In this document: positions 1 through 5,563 of the stretch, piece after piece | How the letters are laid out: every line of letters starts with the position of its first letter | Position numbering within the stretch: the stretch's first letter is position 1 | Assembly: GCA_013215515.1 (NCBI GenBank) | Contig: JABSPC010000693.1 | Span: forward strand, 1-6,696 | Source of the DNA: Crocinitomicaceae bacterium | GTDB taxonomy: Bacteria; Bacteroidota; Bacteroidia; Flavobacteriales_D; Crocinitomicaceae | Reading direction: 5' to 3' | Length of the DNA: 6,696 nucleotides | The notes under the pieces: generated by a model | What the model saw: the letters and a program-made list of their open reading frames with translations, nothing else | Database searches by the model: none | What the model was told of the DNA's origin: nothing | Program-made: the position numbers and the translations under genes

Positions 1-111
1 AGATCAGGTCAAAAAGTATGTGGACGTTATACAGAAGATCAACTCAAAATCTGCATTCAAGCTTTCGAGTTGATCTTCTGTATAACGTCCACATACTTTT
101 TGACCTGATCT
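1..111. repeat. Perfect 45-bp inverted repeat at window edge (probable fold-back artefact)
   Basis: Positions 1-45 are the exact reverse complement of 67-111, with a 21-nt spacer at 46-66. The left arm runs to the first base of the window, so the repeat may be longer in the parent contig. The right arm encodes residues 51-65 of the minus-strand gene that starts at 261; the left arm is the same sequence turned around. A stem this long with no mismatch, lying inside a conserved protein domain and touching the sequence end, is what a chimeric fold-back read or an assembly turn-around gives. A real inverted duplication cannot be excluded from sequence alone. It has no resemblance to an intrinsic terminator: there is no GC-rich short stem and no T tract. 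Confidence 0.95.
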
Positions 112-261
112 CTCAAGAAGAATTGATCGGATTTCTGTATTGCTACTATTGGTAAAATCAAAAACATCAGATGCACACTTCTGACAATGAGCTCCTTTAT
201 CAGTTGAAGGCATTTCATTCCAGTTCTCTTTACAAGGGGAATCGATATGTAGATTTTTCAT
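4..261 (-). CDS. Truncated gene: Bacteroidota Cys/Trp N-terminal domain protein, true C-terminus missing
   Basis: The frame opens at ATG 259-261 and stops at TGA 4-6 (85 codons), but only about residues 1-72 are likely to be genuine. Residues 1-65 carry a pattern I recognise from the N-termini of Bacteroidota proteins, often ahead of membrane or carboxypeptidase-regulatory-like parts: PC at 9-10, W14, M17, G23, a CxxC pair at C26/C29, V33-DFT at 35-37, and VCGRY at 56-60 followed by Q64. Four cysteines spaced like this could bind metal, but the function of this domain is not known to me. From E73 on, the reading enters the left arm of the inverted repeat and translates the antisense of its own codons, ending at an accidental stop. 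The natural protein is therefore probably longer. No Shine-Dalgarno sequence and no convincing promoter are visible upstream. Confidence 0.75.
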   Translation of the reverse strand: MKNLHIDSPCKENWNEMPSTDKGAHCQKCASDVFDFTNSSNTEIRSILLERSGQKVCGRYTEDQLESLNADFELIFCITSTYFLT

Positions 262-305
262 GCTGCAGTTGTATTAAGTTCAATACTATATACAATAGGA
301 TGCAT

Positions 306-351
306 GATTCGTTCAAATTCCATTAAAATGCGATAGCATTTTGGGCGAATC
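306..351. other. Imperfect hairpin between the helicase gene and the truncated gene
   Basis: An inner 7-bp perfect stem (325-331 AAAATGC with 336-342 GCATTTT, loop GATA) is enclosed by an outer 6-bp stem (306-311 GATTCG with 346-351 CGAATC). It lies about 80 nt past the helicase stop on the minus strand, in a 172-nt gap that holds no other gene. On the minus strand the inner stem ends in only four Ts, so it is a weak terminator at best. It could equally be an RNA fold or chance. Confidence 0.35.
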
Positions 352-433
352 AAAAAATGAGCGAACCCGTTTACCGAAAAAGAACCGAAAACAGCATAGA
401 CGACTAGATCCTACTACCCAGAAAAAATGAAAT

Positions 434-1945
434 TTACTCGTCTTCTAAATTCGCTCTAAGTTTTTGACGAAGCTGACGTACATACGTTTCGTAAATGTAC
501 TTATAGTAATTAGGCGTACTCTTAGTAATACACTTGGTATACAGCTTAAGTCGATGCTCAATATGATCACCAAGCAACTCCATTAATTCCAAGCCATGGA
601 AATAATCTTCAGCGCCCTTATGAATAACAGAATAGTGATTAGCCAATGATTGTTCAACAGCCTCCTTTCCTTTTAACCCTCCATCGATGCACTCATAGTA
701 CACTTCTTTAATATTAAAAGTATCTAAGAATTCTACATCTAATGCGTCTTTTACACTTTTGTTGAATTCGAACTCAACCTCAAACTCTAAATCCTCAGCC
801 TCGCTCAAGCGTGACTCTAAGAAGCGGTCCGGGAATCGGAAAGCGTCTTGCCAATTCAAATAATCTTGCCAAACACCAAATCTTCTGACGTTATTTCCAA
901 GATCTATTAACTTGAACTTCTCTTTTTTCGGCAAACGTCTAGATCCCCTGCCAATCATTTGATGGTAAAGAGTCAATGAACGTGTCGCTCTATTCAATAT
1001 AATCGTCTCAACTGTCGGCTCATCAAACCCTGTTGTCAAAATCCCAACAGACGTAAGAATTGCATCGGGTGTAGTTTTGAACCAACTCAACACATCCTTC
1101 CTATCCTTATCACTAAAAGTAGAATCAAGATGGCGAATAGGATATCCTCTTTTCTTAAAAGTCTCTTCAACCCTCATCGAAGTATCGATACCAGAATTAA
1201 ATATCAAAGTCTTATTTCCTACAGCTACTTCTTCGTATGCAAAAAGTAATTTTTCTTGCATGAAGTAATTCCCATAAACAACATCAGAGCTATTAACAGT
1301 GAAATCACCATTAGACCCGATCTTTAATCCATGAAGATTTACGTCGTAAGTATACGACTCTGCATCAGCAAGATACCCTCCTTCAATTAAAGAAGAGATA
1401 CTCTCTCCTACGTACAACATGTTGTAGTTGTCATTCAGGGGAAGAGCTTTATTACTACTCAATGGTGTTGCTGTAACTCCTAAGATATTAGCGTTTCCGT
1501 AGAATTGGAATATTTTTCTAAAACTATTGTAGTGAGCCTCATCGACAATGACCAAACCAACATTTGCAATAAAGTTTGCATCGTCATTTAATCGATTGTT
1601 TAATGTTTCTACCATTGCGATAAAGCAATCGTATTCTTCAGGCTTATCAATTTCCTTTACCTCACTGTTAATGACCTTATTGGTAACACCAATAGCAGAT
1701 AACTGCCTGGAAGTCTGCACTGATAACTCTATTCTATGAGTCAGAATCAGTACTTTTTTCTTAGAATCATCAATATACTTTTTTGCGATTTCAGAAAAAA
1801 TCACGGTTTTCCCACCCCCTGTTGGAAGTTGAAATAATAAATTGAAATCTTTACCATTCTCAGCAAGCTCTTTAAGTATTTGATCTACTGATTCTTTCTG
1901 AAATGGGTAGAGGGTTTTAGCCTCGTATAATTCGGTATCTAGCAT
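434..1945 (-). CDS. Superfamily 2 DEAD/DEAH-box helicase
   Basis: This 503-residue protein has the full SF2 helicase core, so it should be an ATP-driven nucleic-acid translocase or helicase in the cytoplasm. A Q-like motif (YPFQ, 13-16) precedes Walker A PTGGGKT (41-47); then come motif Ia LTHR (68-71), DEAH (135-138) and TATP (158-161). In the second RecA lobe are TLIFNSG (246-252), GFDEPT (306-311) and the arginine-finger motif HQMIGRGSR (328-336). All catalytic positions are intact. The order and spacing fit the SSL2/RecG-like group (COG1061) found as stand-alone helicases or in restriction systems. After residue 336 comes a roughly 165-residue tail with an acidic stretch near 380-395 and a basic, Tyr-rich end; I do not recognise it. 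No nuclease or methylase domain is fused or adjacent, so the substrate is unknown. ATG is preferred because the Q-like motif follows within 15 residues and a good promoter sits just upstream. There is no Shine-Dalgarno sequence, as is usual in this phylum. Confidence 0.93.
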   Translation of the reverse strand: MLDTELYEAKTLYPFQKESVDQILKELAENGKDFNLLFQLPTGGGKTVIFSEIAKKYIDDSKKKVLILTHRIELSVQTSRQLSAIGVTNKVINSEVKEIDKPEEYDCFIAMVETLNNRLNDDANFIANVGLVIVDEAHYNSFRKIFQFYGNANILGVTATPLSSNKALPLNDNYNMLYVGESISSLIEGGYLADAESYTYDVNLHGLKIGSNGDFTVNSSDVVYGNYFMQEKLLFAYEEVAVGNKTLIFNSGIDTSMRVEETFKKRGYPIRHLDSTFSDKDRKDVLSWFKTTPDAILTSVGILTTGFDEPTVETIILNRATRSLTLYHQMIGRGSRRLPKKEKFKLIDLGNNVRRFGVWQDYLNWQDAFRFPDRFLESRLSEAEDLEFEVEFEFNKSVKDALDVEFLDTFNIKEVYYECIDGGLKGKEAVEQSLANHYSVIHKGAEDYFHGLELMELLGDHIEHRLKLYTKCITKSTPNYYKYIYETYVRQLRQKLRANLEDE

Positions 1946-1970
1946 ATATCGTATTGCAAAAAAGCAGCTA

Positions 1971-2000
1971 CAAAGCTAGTGTTCTTTTAGTGAAATACAA
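1971..2000 (-). promoter_or_regulatory. Bacteroidota-type promoter of the helicase gene
   Basis: Read on the minus strand, TTG (1998-2000), 19 nt, then TAGCTTTG (1971-1978) matches the TTG/TAnnTTTG consensus at every fixed position. Transcription would begin around 1965, giving a leader of roughly 20 nt before the ATG at 1945. Confidence 0.6.
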
Positions 2001-2028
2001 ACAACTTAACATCAATTCGCATTAAAAT

Positions 2029-2049
2029 GATTGCAATCCTAAATATTTA
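2029..2049. repeat. Two abutting 10-bp palindromes between divergent promoters
   Basis: GATTGCAATC (2029-2038) and TAAATATTTA (2040-2049) are both perfect palindromes, separated by one base. They lie about 30 nt from the -33 element of the helicase promoter on one side and about 20 nt from that of trxB on the other. An operator for a dimeric regulator is possible. The second palindrome is pure A/T and is easily met by chance in this composition. Confidence 0.25.
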
Positions 2050-2069
2050 AAGAAGAATGTAAGTAGCTA

Positions 2070-2098
2070 TTGAAAATTCCGTCTAATTGCTAAATTTG
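2070..2098 (+). promoter_or_regulatory. Bacteroidota-type promoter of trxB
   Basis: TTG (2070-2072), an 18-nt spacer and TAAATTTG (2091-2098) fit the phylum's -33/-7 consensus exactly. The predicted transcript start near 2104 gives a leader of about 30 nt to the ATG at 2137. That leader is A/T-rich and has no Shine-Dalgarno sequence. Confidence 0.7.
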
Positions 2099-2136
2099 TT
2101 TTCTCAAGAAAAATAAACTCTGAACAATTATAGATT

Positions 2137-3090
2137 ATGAGCGAAATCGAAAAAGTAAAGTGCCTAATTATCGGATCAGGACCAGCAGGATATACTGCTG
2201 CTATTTATGCTGCACGGGCAAATATGGATCCTGTAATGTATCAAGGAATGCAGCCAGGGGGACAATTAACAACTACTGATGAAGTTGAAAATTTCCCTGG
2301 ATACCCAACAGGAGTAACAGGTCCGGAAATGATGGTTCAACTTGAAGCTCAAGCTAGACGCTTTGACACAGACGTTCGGTTTGGTTTTATCACTAAAGTT
2401 GACTTTTCAGGCGGTGTTCACAAATGCTGGACTGATGACGGAAAGGAAATTCACGCTGATTCGGTAATTATCTCTACAGGTGCTTCTGCGAGGTACTTAG
2501 GATTGGAAAGTGAGCAGAAATATTTAAAATTAGGTGGTGGCGTTTCCGCTTGTGCTATTTGTGATGGTTTCTTTTACAGAGGTCATGATACAGTAATTGT
2601 TGGAGCTGGTGATTCAGCTTGTGAAGAAGCACACTATTTGTCTAAACTTTGTACTAAAGTGACAATGCTTGTACGTCGTGATGAATTTAGAGCGTCTAAA
2701 ATTATGGCAGCCAGAGTTAAGAATACTAAGAATATTGAAATTCTATTCAATACTGAAACGGAAGAAGTTCTTGGAGATGGACAAGTAGTTACTGGCGTAT
2801 CTGTTAAGAACAATAAAACAGGGGAGATTTCAACAATTGAATGCACTGGATTCTTCGTTGCAATTGGTCATGACCCGAACACAACAATCTTTAAAGACTT
2901 TATTAATCTTGACGATACAGGTTATATCGAATATGAGCAACCTGGCACGGCTCGAACAAACGTTGAAGGTGTCTTTGTTGCTGGAGATGCTGCTGATAAG
3001 ACATACCGACAAGCAGTTACTGCGGCGGGAACAGGATGCATGGCAGCGTTAGATGCTGAACGATACTTATCTCACAAGGCACACGCTTAA
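2137..3090 (+). CDS. trxB: Thioredoxin-disulfide reductase
   Basis: This cytoplasmic FAD enzyme passes electrons from NADPH to thioredoxin, which then reduces protein disulfides, ribonucleotide reductase and peroxidases. At 317 residues it has the normal length of the low-molecular-weight bacterial type. The FAD-binding GSGPAG is at 13-18, and PGGQL at 40-44 with ENFPG at 51-55 follow as in the family. The redox-active pair lies in CAICDG, C139 and C142 (CATC is the commoner form). The NADPH-binding loop is GAGDSACEEA (156-165), with RRDEFRAS (180-187), whose arginines hold the 2'-phosphate. The FAD-closing motif GDAAD (283-287) and RQAVTAAGTG (291-300) end the protein. The two domain swaps expected of the class are in order, and no residue I would call essential is missing. 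It has its own promoter and terminator and reads as a single-gene unit. No thioredoxin gene is in the window. Confidence 0.97.
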   Translation: MSEIEKVKCLIIGSGPAGYTAAIYAARANMDPVMYQGMQPGGQLTTTDEVENFPGYPTGVTGPEMMVQLEAQARRFDTDVRFGFITKVDFSGGVHKCWTDDGKEIHADSVIISTGASARYLGLESEQKYLKLGGGVSACAICDGFFYRGHDTVIVGAGDSACEEAHYLSKLCTKVTMLVRRDEFRASKIMAARVKNTKNIEILFNTETEEVLGDGQVVTGVSVKNNKTGEISTIECTGFFVAIGHDPNTTIFKDFINLDDTGYIEYEQPGTARTNVEGVFVAGDAADKTYRQAVTAAGTGCMAALDAERYLSHKAHA

Positions 3091-3110
3091 TACCAATAAA
3101 ATATATTTTA

Positions 3111-3155
3111 AAAGCCCTTCGGTCTTGGTTTAACCCAGACGAAGAGCTTTCTTTT
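3111..3155 (+). terminator. Intrinsic terminator of trxB
   Basis: An imperfect hairpin begins about 20 nt after the trxB stop. The left arm AAAGCCCTTCGGTCTTGG (3111-3128) pairs with CCCAGACGAAGAGCTTT (3134-3150), with one mismatch and one bulged G. A T-rich tail follows (3148-3155, interrupted by one C). Confidence 0.7.
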
Positions 3156-3194
3156 GACCTACTACTATCCTATCTTAGAAATTAAATTTAGGGC

Positions 3195-3222
3195 AAAAAA
3201 AAAAGGAGACGTAAAGCTCCTT
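3195..3222 (-). terminator. Intrinsic terminator of the chalcone-isomerase-like gene
   Basis: On the minus strand the stem AAGGAG (3222-3217), an 8-nt loop and CTCCTT (3208-3203) run straight into ten Ts (3204-3195), about 25 nt past the stop codon at 3247. It has the shape of a textbook Rho-independent terminator. Confidence 0.8.
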
Positions 3223-3246
3223 CATATTTTAATATCGTTAATGCTA

Positions 3247-3807
3247 TTAAACCTTTCCTAGCATTTTTTCTTTCAATTTTTTAGCTACAGGAGTAGATCC
3301 CAACCAGATTGAGAACAATGCTTTTTTAAATTCAAGCCCTTCTACTAACCCCTTGTAGGTACCATTGATCATTACAGCTGTTCCTTTACCAGGCTTGTAG
3401 ATCATAAGAATGTCATCACCATCCTTTATCTCAGCAGAGAAGAACTCAGTAAACTTACCAATGTTAACGGCAGTTGCTTTACCATGACTTGCCTTTGCAA
3501 ATCCATCCTTTACACTAGAGTTAAATTTCTCTCTTGTAACTTTGTTTGAAACAATCTTAATATTGATTGCTTGAGTCTCATTTGCGTTAACAGCAGTTGA
3601 CCCGTTCGTTGTTTGCTTCGGTAGATAAAGCGCTGCAACGTAAAGGTCAATCGTATACTTTTCTCTTAGACCTGCTCCATTATAGATTAACTTCTTTCCT
3701 TTAATATCCATTTGAGACTTGAAAGTTGCCCCCGAAACAGTTTTAGTTTGTGAAAACACTGAGCCTGAGGCTAAAAGTGTAATAATTAATAATGCTGAAA
3801 TTTTCAT
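3247..3807 (-). CDS. Secreted chalcone-isomerase-like protein
   Basis: This 186-residue protein resembles the bacterial chalcone-isomerase-like family (Pfam Chalcone_3 type). Two blocks support this. The first, near 40-63, contains the pattern NGAGLR followed by YVAALYLP. The second, near 148-172, contains NGTYKG, VEGLEFKKAL and SIWLG. An N-terminal signal peptide is clear: K2, a hydrophobic core at about 5-14, and a likely cleavage near S19/Q20. The mature protein should therefore be exported to the periplasm or beyond. Bacterial members share the fold with plant chalcone isomerase, but flavonoid isomerase activity has generally not been shown for them and I do not assign it here; fatty-acid binding is known for some relatives. 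ATG 3807 is chosen because it gives a complete signal peptide. The gene is divergent from the membrane-protein gene, and its terminator makes it a one-gene unit. Confidence 0.85.
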   Translation of the reverse strand: MKISALLIITLLASGSVFSQTKTVSGATFKSQMDIKGKKLIYNGAGLREKYTIDLYVAALYLPKQTTNGSTAVNANETQAINIKIVSNKVTREKFNSSVKDGFAKASHGKATAVNIGKFTEFFSAEIKDGDDILMIYKPGKGTAVMINGTYKGLVEGLEFKKALFSIWLGSTPVAKKLKEKMLGKV

Positions 3808-3838
3808 ATTAGTGATTTTGATTTGTTAACTCCGTTTT

Positions 3839-3870
3839 CAAATATCGTGCAAAAAATTGAATTTAGTCAA
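3839..3870 (-). promoter_or_regulatory. Candidate promoter of the chalcone-isomerase-like gene
   Basis: On the minus strand TTG (3868-3870), 21 nt, then GATATTTG (3839-3846) matches the TTG/TAnnTTTG pattern with one mismatch in the -7 box. It would give a leader of roughly 25-30 nt. It lies back to back with the candidate promoter of the plus-strand gene. Confidence 0.4.
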
Positions 3871-3873
3871 TAA

Positions 3874-3901
3874 TTGGTACCTTGTCCTCAACATAACTTT
3901 A
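3874..3901 (+). promoter_or_regulatory. Candidate promoter of the membrane-protein gene
   Basis: TTG (3874-3876), a 17-nt spacer and TAACTTTA (3894-3901) give one mismatch to the consensus, in the final G. Transcription would start near 3907, just ahead of the ATG at 3916. This favours that ATG over the upstream in-frame TTG codon at 3874, which would be the -33 element itself. Confidence 0.4.
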
Positions 3902-3915
3902 AAATATCACTACTC

Positions 3916-4536
3916 ATGAAAATCGCAATAGTCACTATTCTCGCTTTAGCGCTCAATTTTATAGCGTTGAAAATCAAAAAGAACGCAAAACAAAATAATG
4001 ACCAAGGATTAAAAATTGTCAGCACTTTGTTTTTCATAAAAGGAATTGTCCTTTTAATAGTTGGAAATACGTATGTGATTTTAAGATCAAAAGGGCTTAC
4101 TGGGGAAAACATGCACAATCTGATTCTCATTTCAACAATTACAATAGGATTGTGCTTACTAATAATTGGCTTGAATTTTTTACTTCAATCGAAAAAATCA
4201 GGCTTTAAATTAGGAATGGCAGGAGGCGCTATCTGGATTCTTGTTGTTTTTGGAGGAATATATGGCGGTTTGAAAATAGCATCTAAAATGAATTCAGGAT
4301 GGACTCAAGAAAAACAAAAAGCTATCTTAAATAACGTTGATAATGTGAAGTTTAAAAAACTATGCTACTTAGAAGGTGTTATGAAGAAATTCCCAGACCC
4401 AGCAGATTATAATAAGCTAAACGATAAACAAAAAGAGGAATTCAACGAATCAATGGAGGTGGATTGTTTGACTTGTGATCCTAATTTTGAAGAAAAGGCA
4501 ACACAAAAAGTTCCTGGTTTACCAGATGATTTCTAG
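3916..4536 (+). CDS. Four-helix inner-membrane protein with cysteine-bearing C-terminal domain
   Basis: I do not recognise this 206-residue protein as a whole. Four hydrophobic stretches at about 1-18, 35-56, 68-90 and 100-119 should span the inner membrane. The basic loops after helix 1 (KIKKNAK) and helix 3 (KKSGFK) suggest that the C-terminal half faces the periplasm. That half (about 128-187) holds W129, C150-YLE, V155-M156, FPDP (159-162), a charged stretch, and C184/C187 as CLTC. It recalls small Bacteroidota lipoprotein domains that have a Trp near the start, a C-Y/M-LE-K-x-KYP-like centre and later cysteines; this is from memory and unconfirmed. The frame is open up to a TTG at 3874, but ATG 3916 is preferred: it starts directly at the first helix, and the candidate promoter overlaps the longer version. 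A strong terminator follows the stop, so it is a single-gene unit. Confidence 0.8.
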   Translation: MKIAIVTILALALNFIALKIKKNAKQNNDQGLKIVSTLFFIKGIVLLIVGNTYVILRSKGLTGENMHNLILISTITIGLCLLIIGLNFLLQSKKSGFKLGMAGGAIWILVVFGGIYGGLKIASKMNSGWTQEKQKAILNNVDNVKFKKLCYLEGVMKKFPDPADYNKLNDKQKEEFNESMEVDCLTCDPNFEEKATQKVPGLPDDF

Positions 4537-4574
4537 TGAAGCCTCTGAAAACAAAATTATATTTAATTTATAGG

Positions 4575-4606
4575 AAGTGGAAAATCGAAAGGTTCTCCAC
4601 TTTTTT
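4575..4606 (+). terminator. Intrinsic terminator of the membrane-protein gene
   Basis: The stem AAGTGGAAAATC (4575-4586), a GAAA tetraloop and GGTTCTCCACTT (4591-4602) pair over 12 positions with one mismatch and one wobble. The second arm merges into a run of six Ts (4601-4606). It lies about 40 nt past the stop. Confidence 0.85.
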
Positions 4607-4714
4607 GTTCTTAGTCCTAATCATTTGGACTGATAATAGCATATCAACTAATACTTGGAATTGATTTTATGAACCATTCACCAACCGAAATTAAGAGCTC
4701 AAAACCGAATAATG

Positions 4715-5359
4715 TTATTTCACCTTATTCTCCAACATTGGAACAAACTTGAATACACCGAAATCTTGAATAGTAATTTCCTTGTCTGAGACCTTGGTAA
4801 TTTTCTTCATTTGTTGCTCTATGCCTTCTCCGATTGGAATAATCATTATACCACCAATCTTCATTTGATTCACAAGCTCTTCAGGGATGTCAGGTGCACC
4901 GCAGGTAATTATGACCTTATCAAATGGCGCAAAAGTAGGAAGACCTTTATAGCCATCTCCGAAGCTCATTCGTGCGTTATATTTCAATTGACGAACGATA
5001 TTCTTTGATTTTAAGTGAAGTTCTTTGTGTCGTTCAATACTGAAGACTTTAGCGCCCATTTCACAAAGAACACAAGTCTGAAATCCTGAACCACTTCCGA
5101 TTTCTAGGATCTTATCCCCTTTTTCAATCTCTAACAATTCTGTTTGAAACGCAACGGTATAAGGATGACTTATCGTCTGTCCAGATCCAATTTGAAAAGC
5201 AGTATTTGAATAGGCTTGTTCAGCAAAGGCATTATCTAAAAAATAATGACGTGGAATTGCTTCAAAGCAACTTAATACTTGTTTGCTCTTGATACCTCTA
5301 TCACTCAGCTCTTTGACTAGCTGACGTCGCATTCCTTGATATTTAAATGAGTCTTTCAC
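4715..5359 (-). CDS. pcm: Protein-L-isoaspartate O-methyltransferase
   Basis: This enzyme uses S-adenosylmethionine to methylate L-isoaspartyl residues that form in ageing proteins, the first step of their repair in the cytoplasm. At 214 residues it is of normal length. The substrate-side signature GSGQTISHPYTVAFQTELL (58-76) is diagnostic. SAM motif I is ILEIGSGSGFQ (84-94), followed by the acidic residue in SIERH. Later come FDKVIITCGAPDIPEELVNQ and GGIMIIPIG, and a C-terminal FVPM. The first codon is GTG (5359); no ATG or TTG lies between it and an upstream in-frame TAA, and the next ATG is codon 10 (5332). The family usually has a D-x-x-K-x-x-G-[LM]-R segment here, matched by DSFKYQGMR, which argues that translation begins at the GTG. 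It faces the carboxylase gene across a 204-nt gap with no visible gene. Confidence 0.95.
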   Translation of the reverse strand: MKDSFKYQGMRRQLVKELSDRGIKSKQVLSCFEAIPRHYFLDNAFAEQAYSNTAFQIGSGQTISHPYTVAFQTELLEIEKGDKILEIGSGSGFQTCVLCEMGAKVFSIERHKELHLKSKNIVRQLKYNARMSFGDGYKGLPTFAPFDKVIITCGAPDIPEELVNQMKIGGIMIIPIGEGIEQQMKKITKVSDKEITIQDFGVFKFVPMLENKVK

Positions 5360-5364
5360 TTCGA

Positions 5365-5394
5365 CAAATTTACATTATAGAGTTCATATTTCCA
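5365..5394 (-). promoter_or_regulatory. Candidate promoter of pcm, unusually close to the start codon
   Basis: On the minus strand TAAATTTG (5365-5372) is identical to the -7 box of trxB. A TGG (5392-5394, one mismatch to TTG) lies 19 nt upstream of it. Only five bases separate the box from the GTG at 5359, so a transcript from here would be leaderless, or would have to use the ATG at 5332. Confidence 0.45.
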
Positions 5395-5563
5395 TTTTGA
5401 TTTTCCAACAATGAAATGTTAGTTTTTTTTTATCAAGCTAAGTGCAATTCAACCTATTAAAATCATTATCATACCTTCTGTCATTATTTAGCAGTTCATC
5501 TATCATTTCTCTATCGAATTCACTCGGTTTTTCTTATTTTAGCGCTCTCTTCATTTTTAAAAT

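Noticed and set aside
1077..1739. Two 63-codon plus-strand frames inside the helicase gene
   Set aside because: They are antisense to helicase sequence that carries conserved motifs, with no promoter or family signal of their own.
2634..3052. Three open frames of 60-71 codons overlapping the 3' half of trxB
   Set aside because: They run antisense or out of frame through well-conserved trxB sequence, and their translations show no recognisable motif.
4613..4631. Hairpin AGTCC/GGACT as a terminator for pcm on the minus strand
   Set aside because: The stem has only five base pairs and is followed by A-rich, not T-rich, sequence on the minus strand.
5452..5470. Fur-box-like sequence around AATCATTATC upstream of the carboxylase gene
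   Set aside because: Only the right half matches the 19-bp consensus well. The left half does not, and A/T-rich DNA gives such half-sites by chance.
5535..5542. TATTTTAG as a -7 box for the carboxylase gene
   Set aside because: It has one mismatch in the box, and no TTG lies 17-23 nt upstream, so the promoter of this gene is left unassigned.
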